A stretch of 7,342 nt of DNA. Source: CAZIWJ01 sp964542855. GTDB lineage: Bacteria; Bacteroidota; Bacteroidia; Cytophagales; Cyclobacteriaceae. The stretch spans positions 1 to 7,342 of the forward strand of contig CAZIWJ010000185.1 in NCBI GenBank assembly GCA_964542855.1, read 5' to 3'. Below the pieces are notes generated by a model that was given only the letters and a program-made list of their open reading frames with translations, was not told the DNA's origin and made no database searches. The position numbers were made by a program, and so were the translations under genes. Positions 1 to 5,948 of this stretch are shown one piece after another; the stretch's first letter is position 1; each line of letters starts with the position of its first letter.

Positions 1-134
1 AGTTTTTTTCAATAAATATCCCCTCCAGTCAGGTAAAAAAACGGCCGGGAGAAGTGAGGTTGTTTAAAAACCGATCGTGTGGCTATTGCTGAAAACTGCA
101 TATTTAGAAAAAGCTATTCCCGTTGGCTAAACAG

Positions 135-146
135 GGAAAATTTTCC
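135..146. repeat. Perfect 12-base palindrome GGAAAATTTTCC
   Basis: The sequence GGAAAATTTTCC reads the same on both strands. It lies about 265 bases upstream of the SDR start. It could be a dimeric regulator site, but A/T-tract palindromes of this kind occur by chance and no second copy was seen in the window. Confidence 0.3.
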
Positions 147-199
147 TTTCTCATTCTTCTAAATAACATCCCTGCGTGCACTTCGTGCTACAGCCTACA

Positions 200-235
200 G
201 TACGAGCTGCTTCTTTCGTGCAGGTTCTTTTTTTT
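200..235 (+). terminator. Weak hairpin followed by an eight-T run
   Basis: GTACGA (200-205) can pair with TCGTGC (216-221) with one G-U pair, leaving a ten-base loop. An overlapping alternative pairs CTGC (207-210) with GCAG (220-223). Eight T follow at 228-235. The shape resembles an intrinsic terminator for rightward transcription arriving from outside the left edge, but the stem is short and not G/C-rich, and no gene ending just upstream is visible. Confidence 0.22.
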
Positions 236-410
236 CCGTTTCGCAAACTTTTCTACCACGCAGCGGGTCCTGCATTAAGCTAAACGGGGTGCTGTATTGC
301 AATTACACCGTACTGCAGCTATTCCTGCTAAGTTTTCAGTGCCACGTTGCCCATTTTTCTATAATAATAGTACCTTAAACGTGCAATTTGTGAACAATAT
401 CCTGTTAACC

Positions 411-1178
411 ATGCTAAAAGATAAGGTAATTCTCATTACGGGTGCTTCCCGCGGACTTGGCGCGGAACTGGCCCGCGTTCACGCCCGGCACGGCGCGCAC
501 GTATTTATTAACTACATTAACAGCAAAGAAAAGGCCGAAGCCCTGGTAAACGAATTAAAAGGGGAAGGCTTCCGGGCCGAGGCGTTACAAGCTGATGTAA
601 CTGCTGAAGAAGCGGTGAAGCAGATGATGCAGCACATTAGTAAAACCGCAGGCCGACTAGACGTACTAATTAACAACGCGTTGCCGAAGTACCAGTTCGA
701 CGCCACCGCGAATTACACGTCGCTGGAAACCGTAAAATGGGAAGATTTTGAAACCCAGCACGAAGGCGCCGTAAAAGCAGCATTTTTAACGGGGAAGTAC
801 GCTTTGCCGATGATGAAAGCGCAGCAGTACGGGAAAATTGTAAATATCTCTACCAACCTGCTGTATAACCCGGTGGTACCCTACTACGATTACACCACGG
901 CCAAAGCCGGCTTACTGGGGCTTACCCGCTTAATGGCCACTGAACTGGGGCAGTATGGGGTGAGGGTTAACCTGCTGGCCGGGGGGCTACTGGAAACCAC
1001 AGACGCCAGCAGCACCACCAGCCCGGAAATATTTGCGGCAATTGCCCAGAATACGCCTTTGCGAAAAACCACTACGGTGGAAGACTTTGCCAAAGCCACG
1101 GTATACTTTTCTTCAGCAATGAGTGATGCCATTACCGGGCAAAGCATTTCTATTGACGGCGGGTTAACCATGCCGTAA
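411..1178 (+). CDS. Classical short-chain dehydrogenase/reductase (FabG-like SDR)
   Basis: A 255-residue cytoplasmic NAD(P)-dependent oxidoreductase with the full classical SDR pattern. It has the cofactor motif TGASRGLG at residues 10-17, an acidic Asp62 after beta-4, NNA at 88-90 (then Leu instead of the usual Gly), active-site Ser147, the Tyr161-x-x-x-Lys165 pair, and the usual C-terminal ITGQSISIDGG block at 241-251. Length is normal for FabG-like enzymes. The Asn of the catalytic tetrad appears to be Ala120 (in the GAVKAAF stretch), as in an SDR branch often annotated as 3-oxoacyl-ACP reductase; the substrate cannot be read from sequence. The frame is open upstream to a TTG at 297, but ATG 411 is chosen because the Rossmann fold starts four residues later and the extra 38 residues are not SDR-like. 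It stands alone and converges on the next gene. Confidence 0.88.
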   Translation: MLKDKVILITGASRGLGAELARVHARHGAHVFINYINSKEKAEALVNELKGEGFRAEALQADVTAEEAVKQMMQHISKTAGRLDVLINNALPKYQFDATANYTSLETVKWEDFETQHEGAVKAAFLTGKYALPMMKAQQYGKIVNISTNLLYNPVVPYYDYTTAKAGLLGLTRLMATELGQYGVRVNLLAGGLLETTDASSTTSPEIFAAIAQNTPLRKTTTVEDFAKATVYFSSAMSDAITGQSISIDGGLTMP

Positions 1179-1255
1179 GTTACCAAATGATAAAACCGGG
1201 AAGCACCTGTAGGGCAGTAGCAGTATAATTTACCGCAACCCTGATGTATTGTATA

Positions 1256-1672
1256 CTAATTATTTGGCACAAGGCCGGCCCGCCGGGGTAGCATCAACAG
1301 CATGGGAATGCCTACTACCAGGTGGAGAATATTCACCAGGATGCCGGCCCGAACCGATGCCACACCGGGGGCTACAAAGGGAAATATTCCGTAAACGATC
1401 AGGAATACAATACCAATGATGCGCCAGATGTTCGCACCCCTGGCCGGTTTTTTCCGGGCCAGCAGGCCGAGGACCAGGGCGCCGATCAGGCTCAGGATTA
1501 TAGAAAACACAGCCGAAGCAATGGTAAACTGACTCAAAGGTACATTTTCCGTCGTTTCCGGTCCGGCGTATGGTGTTTCCAGGATGGTTGCTCCCAGCAT
1601 AAAGGCTATGCCGGCGTTAGCAACACCGGCAACCGTACTAATGATGAGGGCCTGAAGCAGAATATTTTTCAT
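1256..1672 (-). CDS. Small four-helix membrane protein, DUF6069-like
   Basis: A 138-residue inner-membrane protein with four predicted hydrophobic helices at about 4-28, 50-72, 82-102 and 108-128. A polar loop containing PYAGPETTENVPLSQ (about 34-48) separates helices 1 and 2. A basic RKKPARG loop (73-79) lies between helices 2 and 3 and should be cytoplasmic. A C-terminal helix with HLVVGIPML closes the protein. This arrangement, with the VPLSQ entry to helix 2, resembles the uncharacterised DUF6069 family; no function is known to me. An in-frame ATG at 1735 would add 21 hydrophobic residues. ATG 1672 is preferred because it begins directly before helix 1 and follows an A-rich leader typical of Bacteroidota. 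The gene is divergent from the flavin monooxygenase, sharing a 125-base gap. Confidence 0.7.
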   Translation of the reverse strand: MKNILLQALIISTVAGVANAGIAFMLGATILETPYAGPETTENVPLSQFTIASAVFSIILSLIGALVLGLLARKKPARGANIWRIIGIVFLIVYGIFPFVAPGVASVRAGILVNILHLVVGIPMLLMLPRRAGLVPNN

Positions 1673-1797
1673 GTTTTTTTTAATTGAAAAGCTTAATATA
1701 ACAATGCAAAAGAGGATTATATTCCAGTATAGCAAATAATACCAGGATTGTTTGGAAAGGAAGTACGAACTGAAAAAAACTGCTGTCGTTTTACTAG
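1673..1797. promoter_or_regulatory. Divergent intergenic region between membrane protein and monooxygenase genes
   Basis: Both flanking genes start outward from this 125-base A/T-rich gap, so it must hold promoters for each unless one is read from elsewhere. On the minus strand TATTATTTG (1741-1733) resembles the Bacteroidota -7 element with one extra spacer base. On the plus strand a TTTG at 1751-1754 could be a -33 element, but no matching -7 element follows. No ribosome-binding site is obvious before either start. The assignment rests on layout rather than on clear motifs. Confidence 0.4.
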
Positions 1798-2874
1798 ATG
1801 AAAGTTAATGATGCTACAGATCCTATGGACGAAAATACTTACGATGTAATTGTAATTGGTGGCGGACAAAGCGCGCTGGCGCTGGGTTATTACCTTCGGA
1901 AAACGAAGCTCAACTACCTGTTCCTCGATAAAGAAGAACAACCCGGGGGAAGCTGGCTGCACTACTGGGACTCGTTGCAACTCTTTTCTCCTGCCCAGTG
2001 GAGTTCTTTGCCCGGTATCCTGATGCCCGGGGGCGTGGAGCACTACCCTACCCGCAATGAAACCCTGGAGTACCTGAACCATTACGAAGAGCGTTACCAA
2101 CTGCCGGTAAAGCGACCGGTTGAGGTACAGCAGGTGAAACAGGACGGCGAACGGTTTTCTTTGATTACCAGTGCAGGAACTTATTACTCGAAGGCAGTGA
2201 TCAGTGCTACCGGCAGTTTCAACAAACCCTTCGTTCCGGAAATTTCCGGGCTGGAAAACTTCTCCGGCCAGGTGATCCATTCCAGTCGGTATCGGAATAA
2301 TAAGCCTTTCAACCATCAACAAGTGCTGGTGGTGGGAGAAGGAAACTCAGGGGCACAGATCCTGGCTGAAGTAAGTAAGGTGGCCCGAACCTACTGGGCC
2401 ACAAGCAAGGTACCGAAGTTTTTACCCGATGATATCGACGGACGGGTTTTATTCGACCACGCCAGTGCCATGTATGCGGCCCGGCAGGCCGGTAAATCGT
2501 TTACCCCTCCTTCGCTAGGCGACGTTGTAGCTGTTCCCGCGGTTCGGGAAGCCCGGGAGCGGGGAGCTTTCTCAACTCACCACTTTATATCGCATTTTAC
2601 CAGGGAGGGAGTAGTTTTTCAGGATGGAGAAGAGCAGGTTATTAATACCGTAATATTCTGTACCGGGTTTCGCCCGTCACTGGATCATTTGCAACCCCTG
2701 GGTATTCTTGAAGCTGACGGTAAAATAGAAACTGAAGGCACCCGGGCTTTAAAAACTGAAGGCCTGTGGCTGGTGGGGTATGGCAGCTGGACCGGGTTTG
2801 CTTCAGCAACCCTGATCGGCGTGGGCCGAACAGCGAAGCAGACAGCCCGAGAAGTGGAGCAGTACCTGAGTTAG
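1798..2874 (+). CDS. ArsO-like NAD(P)H-dependent flavin monooxygenase
   Basis: A 358-residue cytoplasmic FAD- and NAD(P)H-binding enzyme of the flavin monooxygenase superfamily. Residues 16-26 form the FAD Rossmann motif (VIVIGGGQSA, with Ala26 where the last Gly is usual). Residues 155-165 match the FxGxxxHSxxY monooxygenase signature. Residues 177-186 form the second nucleotide motif VVGEGNSGAQ. CTGFRP at 288-293 is the usual C-terminal motif. The blocks WDSLQLFSPAQWSSLPG, FLPDDIDGRVLF, and WTGFASATLIGV are what I recall from ArsO-type proteins, which sit in some arsenic-resistance operons. No ars gene lies in this window, so an arsenic role is inference and the substrate is open. The start could also be ATG 1825, nine codons in, immediately before the fold; neither start has a clear ribosome-binding site. 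It appears monocistronic. Confidence 0.8.
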   Translation: MKVNDATDPMDENTYDVIVIGGGQSALALGYYLRKTKLNYLFLDKEEQPGGSWLHYWDSLQLFSPAQWSSLPGILMPGGVEHYPTRNETLEYLNHYEERYQLPVKRPVEVQQVKQDGERFSLITSAGTYYSKAVISATGSFNKPFVPEISGLENFSGQVIHSSRYRNNKPFNHQQVLVVGEGNSGAQILAEVSKVARTYWATSKVPKFLPDDIDGRVLFDHASAMYAARQAGKSFTPPSLGDVVAVPAVREARERGAFSTHHFISHFTREGVVFQDGEEQVINTVIFCTGFRPSLDHLQPLGILEADGKIETEGTRALKTEGLWLVGYGSWTGFASATLIGVGRTAKQTAREVEQYLS

Positions 2875-3075
2875 TACATAATCCTGCTTCCAGAAGAAAT
2901 AAGGGAATTACGTAAATACTTTCGTAAGGCAAAGAAAATTAACGGAAACAAGGCATAGGCTGCCCTGGGAGAAGCCAAAGCAGTAATGGAAAAAAGGGCT
3001 GAAGCTTCGTGGCAACAAAGCCAGCAAACGCCAAAACTTCCTAATGGGGTTGATTCACCACCTGAACCGTTGTAA
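2875..3075 (+). pseudogene. Possible decayed reading frame after the monooxygenase
   Basis: Directly after the monooxygenase stop, and in its frame, codons stay open for 27 triplets to a TAG at 2956-2958, then for another 38 to a TAA at 3073-3075. The translation is charged and helix-like: LPEEIRELRKYFRKAKK before the TAG and GEAKAVMEKRAEASWQQS after it. The stretch has no ATG before the TAG; the only internal ATG is at 2986 and would give a 29-residue peptide. The protein-like composition suggests a relic of a small gene with one nonsense change. I do not recognise the family, and A/G-rich noise in an intergenic region is a real alternative. Confidence 0.25.
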
Positions 3076-3102
3076 ACAGGTATAACTTTCGCCTAAAAGC
3101 TT

Positions 3103-3137
3103 CCGGCTCGTTTGCTTATCCAGGTAAGCAGAGCCGG
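3103..3137 (-). terminator. Strong hairpin downstream of the zinc alcohol dehydrogenase
   Basis: CCGGCTC (3103-3109) pairs with GAGCCGG (3131-3137), and TGCTTA (3113-3118) pairs with TAAGCA (3125-3130). A three-base GTT bulge and a six-base loop remain, giving a 13-pair stem. On the minus strand it lies 27 bases past the alcohol dehydrogenase stop and is followed by AAGCTTTTAGG, a short T-run. It may terminate that transcript, and possibly also block rightward read-through from the monooxygenase. The T-tract is weak, so an mRNA-stabilising 3' hairpin is an alternative. Confidence 0.5.
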
Positions 3138-3164
3138 ATGAACAGGATGAATATTACTTAATAA

Positions 3165-4211
3165 TTATTTTAACGTGTTAATATCAATCACAAAGCGGTA
3201 ACGGACATCCCCTTTTTTCATGCGTTCGTACGCCTCGTTAATATTACGAATATCAAGCATTTCAATATCGCAGCGCACCCCGGTTTTAGCGCAGAAGTCG
3301 AGCACCTCCTGGGTTTCGGGCATCCCGCCAATCAGCGATCCCATCATCTTTCTGCGGCGGCGCACCAGTTGCCGGGACTGGATGGCAGGTTCAATAGGGG
3401 TAAGTTGACCAACAATAATGTAAGTTCCGTCCAGTTTCAACGCTTGCAGGTAGGGGTTGAAGTCGTGTTCTACCGGAACCGTATCTAACACAAAATCCAG
3501 TGTTTCCACGGCTTCCTGCATCTGCTCTTTATCGGCGCTAATTACCACCCGGTCGGCCCCGTTCCGTTTGGCCTCTTCCACTTTCTTACCGGACCGGGTA
3601 AACAGCGTTACTTCGGCACCCATGGCTTTGGCAAACTTAATACCCATGTGGCCCAGTCCTCCCATGCCAACAACGCCAACCTTGTGGCCTTTGCCTACCC
3701 CCAGGTGGTTCAGGGGCGAGTAGGTAGTAATGCCGGCGCACAGCAAGGGCGCAGCAGCAGCCGGATCCAGTTCATTGGGCACTTTCACCACGTAGCGTTC
3801 GGGAACCACGATGTGTTCGGAATAGCCCCCATAGGTATCGCTGCCGTCGTTGCGGTCGACCCCGTTGTAAGTACCGGTCATCCCTTCGGCGCAGTAATTT
3901 TCCAGTCCCTGCTTACAGGAAGAACACTCGCGGCAGGAATCGACCATGCAACCCACCCCTACAACATCACCGGGTTTGTATTGAGATACGTTCGGGCCCA
4001 CAGCCGTAACGCGACCAATAATTTCGTGACCGGGAACCAGCGGGTAGCGGGTTACTCCCCAGTCATTTGCGGCAAAGTGCACGTCGGTGTGGCAAACGCC
4101 ACAAAACATAATATCAATGGAAATATCTTCCGCTTTCGGGGTTCGGCGCTCCAGTTCCCAGGGAGCAACCCCAGAATCGGCCGATTGGGCGGCATAAGCT
4201 TTAACAGGCAT
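3165..4211 (-). CDS. Zinc-dependent NAD(P) alcohol dehydrogenase (CAD/YahK-like)
   Basis: A 348-residue cytoplasmic medium-chain dehydrogenase that interconverts alcohols and aldehydes. The catalytic zinc ligands are visible as Cys40 (CGVCHTD), His62-Glu63 (PGHE) and Cys158 (LLCAG). The structural zinc site has Cys93, Cys96, Cys99 and Cys107. The cofactor motif GMGGLG is at 182-187, followed by FTRSGKK at 204-210, where the Ser/Lys pattern rather than an acidic residue favours NADPH. Length and domain order match the cinnamyl-alcohol-dehydrogenase group that includes E. coli YahK, broad-range aldehyde reductases. The physiological substrate is not known. The start has no obvious ribosome-binding site, but the second residues (PVKAYAA) fit the family's N-terminus. 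It is a single-gene unit, with a hairpin downstream and a -7 promoter match 96 bases upstream. Confidence 0.9.
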   Translation of the reverse strand: MPVKAYAAQSADSGVAPWELERRTPKAEDISIDIMFCGVCHTDVHFAANDWGVTRYPLVPGHEIIGRVTAVGPNVSQYKPGDVVGVGCMVDSCRECSSCKQGLENYCAEGMTGTYNGVDRNDGSDTYGGYSEHIVVPERYVVKVPNELDPAAAAPLLCAGITTYSPLNHLGVGKGHKVGVVGMGGLGHMGIKFAKAMGAEVTLFTRSGKKVEEAKRNGADRVVISADKEQMQEAVETLDFVLDTVPVEHDFNPYLQALKLDGTYIIVGQLTPIEPAIQSRQLVRRRRKMMGSLIGGMPETQEVLDFCAKTGVRCDIEMLDIRNINEAYERMKKGDVRYRFVIDINTLK

Positions 4212-4254
4212 ATTGATCAGTTTGGTTGTAGTGTATTAATGCACAGTGCCTGGT

Positions 4255-4262
4255 TATGTTTG
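4255..4262 (+). promoter_or_regulatory. Exact Bacteroidota -7 element upstream of the TPR lipoprotein
   Basis: TATGTTTG matches the Bacteroidota -7 consensus TAnnTTTG exactly. It would start rightward transcription near 4269, giving a leader of roughly 110-140 bases before the lipoprotein gene. A TTG lies at 4226-4228, but 26 bases of spacing is longer than usual for the -33 element, so the call rests on the -7 part. Confidence 0.38.
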
Positions 4263-4307
4263 ACTTAATGTAAAAAATCTGTACGTTTAGTTTAGTGGTG
4301 AACAGCA

Positions 4308-4315
4308 CAAAGATA
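4308..4315 (-). promoter_or_regulatory. Exact Bacteroidota -7 element upstream of the alcohol dehydrogenase
   Basis: Read on the minus strand, 4315-4308 is TATCTTTG, an exact TAnnTTTG match. Transcription would start near 4301 and run leftward into the alcohol dehydrogenase after a leader of about 90 bases. A TTTTG at 4332-4328 is only 12 bases upstream, too close for a standard -33 element. The two opposing elements in this gap would give 5' leaders that overlap in antisense. Confidence 0.42.
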
Positions 4316-4407
4316 ATAAAATCAGCTCAAAACCTCCGGGCAGGAAAAGTCTTCTTTAGAAACCCCTCGCCCGTTAAATGACCGTCGGCTTTTTAACTTG
4401 CAGGCTT

Positions 4408-5253
4408 ATGCACATTTCAAATACTAACTACCTGCTGTTTCAGTGTTTTGCGCTGTTGGCTTCTTTTATTGCCCTGCCATCCTGCAACGCCCCTGCCGGT
4501 AGGGCTTCATTTAATTACGGAACAACCAGCGATTCGGCCCTGCACTATTACAAACTGGGCTGGCGGCAGATCATGGATTACGGCCAATGGACTGCGGCAG
4601 AAAAGTCGTTTCGAAAGGCTACGCAGCTGGACAGTACTTTTCTCCTGGCTAACGCCGTTTATGGCAGAATTACCAGCAGCACCGCGGAGAAAAAGCAGAT
4701 GTTGGAGTTAGCACCTCTAAACAGGGCTACTGCCGATCAGCGGTTGTTACTAGAAATATACAATATGGGTAACCGGGCGGCTGTAGTACAGTTAACGGCC
4801 CCCGATTCAGCCAAAAAACTGCGTGCAGGCAGAATGAACAGGGCTGAAAGGAATTATGGCGCGTTTGTGCGTGCTTTTCCCGACCAGACTTACGAAAAGG
4901 CAGAATACATTGAAGTGCTGCACGCTATACACGGACCTGGCCAGGCCCTGGATTCGCTGAATGCTTTAGTTACAGCAGGGCAGCGAGATACCCCGTTTTT
5001 TATCAGTTACGCGGCCATGCTGCACGCTGAAAAAGGTGAGTTCCGGCATGCCATGGAAAAGTTAGCGATGCTGGAGCAGCAGGCAGCGGGAAAAAACTGG
5101 CCCGGCATTCCTTATACCAGGGCAGTGGTTTATTACCAGATGGACAGCCTGGATCGGGCACTGGAATACGTGGGCCAGGCCCTTGAAATGGATCGTGCAC
5201 ACCTGATTGCGAAGGGTTTGAAGAAGCAAATTGAAGCAAAGCAGAGTAAATAG
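4408..5253 (+). CDS. TPR-repeat lipoprotein
   Basis: A 281-residue exported protein. The N-terminus has a hydrophobic stretch (YLLFQCFALLASFIA) ending in LPSC, a lipobox; Cys26 would be lipidated and the mature protein tethered to a membrane facing the periplasm. Residues after the Cys (NAPAGR) lack the acidic residues of Bacteroidota surface-export signals, so a periplasmic position is inferred. The rest is helical. A tetratricopeptide-like repeat is clear at about 44-77 (YKLGWRQIMDYGQWTAAEKSF, ATQLDS), with further copies at about 197-230 and 236-269 (RAVVYYQMDSLDRALEYVGQAL). TPRs mediate protein-protein contacts; the partner is unknown. ATG 4408 is chosen because AGG at 4402-4404 precedes it and the signal length is normal. 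An upstream ATG at 4378, just after an in-frame stop, would add ten residues including an Arg. The gene may be cotranscribed with the SDR 55 bases downstream. Confidence 0.72.
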   Translation: MHISNTNYLLFQCFALLASFIALPSCNAPAGRASFNYGTTSDSALHYYKLGWRQIMDYGQWTAAEKSFRKATQLDSTFLLANAVYGRITSSTAEKKQMLELAPLNRATADQRLLLEIYNMGNRAAVVQLTAPDSAKKLRAGRMNRAERNYGAFVRAFPDQTYEKAEYIEVLHAIHGPGQALDSLNALVTAGQRDTPFFISYAAMLHAEKGEFRHAMEKLAMLEQQAAGKNWPGIPYTRAVVYYQMDSLDRALEYVGQALEMDRAHLIAKGLKKQIEAKQSK

Positions 5254-5308
5254 CCGTATCAGTACGTTTTTCCGTTAAAATCAATACCTTAATGTAAAAA
5301 AAGAATTT

Positions 5309-5947
5309 ATGCACATAGCCGTAATTGGCGCAAGCAGCGGAGTTGGTAAACAAGTAGTGGAACAGGCCCTGGAACAGGGACACACCGTAAGAGCTTTTGC
5401 CCGAACCCCCGATAAAATTGAAATCGAACACGATCAGCTGGAAAAAATTCAGGGTGATGCCCAGCAACTGGAAGCGGTAGAAGGGGCTATTGAGGGAGTT
5501 GATGCGGCAATCTGTACCCTGGGCGCGCCACCGTCGAATAAAAATAAGCCCCGTACGCACGGAACCAGGAACCTGGTTCGGGCCATGAAAAACCAGGGCA
5601 TTAAACGCATCATTTGCGTTTCCTCTATCGGAGTGGCAGAAAGCCGGGTTATGCTTCCCTTCTTTGTACGCTACATCGTAATGGGCATTATGCTGAAAAG
5701 CTCTATGGACGACCATGCTACCCAGGAAATTGCCGTGAGGAATAGCGACCTGGACTGGACTATTGTCCGACCCGGGCAGTTAACCGACGATCCGCTTACC
5801 GGGAATTACAAATATGGGTTTCTTTACAGCGATAAAACGGTAAACCTAAACCCTATTGCCCGGGCCGATGTTGCCGATTTTATTTTAAAGCAGCTCGAAG
5901 AGGATTTATACGTTCACCAGGCTGTAGGCATTGTGGGTTACGAATGA
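5309..5947 (+). CDS. Atypical SDR, NAD(P)H-binding NmrA-like protein
   Basis: A 212-residue single-domain Rossmann protein of the atypical SDR group, often annotated as NAD(P)-dependent or NAD(P)H-binding oxidoreductase. The cofactor motif GASSGVG is at residues 7-13, followed by RAFARTPDK (28-36), whose Arg residues suggest NADPH. VDAAICTLGAP (64-74), the VSS block (104-106) and LDWTIVRPGQLTDDP (148-162) are the usual core elements of this group. The YxxxK catalytic pair of classical SDRs is not evident, so the protein may be a reductase of unknown substrate or a redox-sensing regulator like NmrA. ATG 5309 starts one residue before beta-1, after an A-rich leader. It lies 55 bases after the TPR lipoprotein gene in the same direction, and its stop is one base from the stop of the convergent ChaN-like gene. 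Confidence 0.85.
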   Translation: MHIAVIGASSGVGKQVVEQALEQGHTVRAFARTPDKIEIEHDQLEKIQGDAQQLEAVEGAIEGVDAAICTLGAPPSNKNKPRTHGTRNLVRAMKNQGIKRIICVSSIGVAESRVMLPFFVRYIVMGIMLKSSMDDHATQEIAVRNSDLDWTIVRPGQLTDDPLTGNYKYGFLYSDKTVNLNPIARADVADFILKQLEEDLYVHQAVGIVGYE

Positions 5948-5948
5948 A

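Larger units (their letters stand above)
1..410. other. Gene-free leader region upstream of the SDR gene
   Basis: No reading frame here resembles a protein. The longest open stretches at the left edge (frames 2 and 3, ending near 67 and 92) are under 30 codons and look like translated noise. The SDR frame is open back to a TTG at 297, but those 38 codons fall outside the family fold. The region contains T-runs at 3-9 and 228-235, a perfect 12-base palindrome at 135-146, a weak hairpin at 200-221, and the word TTCGTGC near 182-188 and 215-221. A possible SDR promoter is TTG at 347-349 followed 21 bases later by TACCTTAA at 371-378, which only partly matches the Bacteroidota -7 element TAnnTTTG. 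A TATAAT also occurs at 360-365. Neither is convincing. Confidence 0.5.

Noticed and set aside
297..410. N-terminal extension of the SDR from a TTG start
   Set aside because: The 38 extra residues are neither SDR-like nor a convincing signal peptide. The fold begins right after ATG 411.
1179..1255. Possible terminator between the convergent SDR and membrane protein genes
   Set aside because: AGGG and CCCT can pair only across a large loop and GTATAC is a short palindrome. No stem with a T-run is present.
1673..1735. Longer start for the DUF6069-like protein, adding 21 hydrophobic residues
   Set aside because: The family fold starts at the internal ATG, and the extension covers the A/T-rich promoter gap. 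It would add an extra helix not expected for the family.
1717..2322. A 201-codon open frame on the minus strand inside the flavin monooxygenase
   Set aside because: It is antisense to the FAD and NADPH motifs of the monooxygenase and has no coherent protein features.
2986..3075. A separate 29-residue small protein starting at ATG 2986
   Set aside because: There is no ribosome-binding site, and the open frame extends upstream of the ATG to the TAG, which fits a relic better than a designed small gene. It is kept only as part of the possible pseudogene.
3648..4268. A 206-codon open frame on the plus strand opposite the alcohol dehydrogenase
   Set aside because: It lies almost wholly antisense to a clear zinc dehydrogenase with all zinc ligands. 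Its translation lacks domain features and reflects codon bias of the real gene.
5003..5716. A 237-codon open frame on the minus strand across the lipoprotein and SDR genes
   Set aside because: It spans two well-supported plus-strand genes and the gap between them, and its protein is not recognisable.
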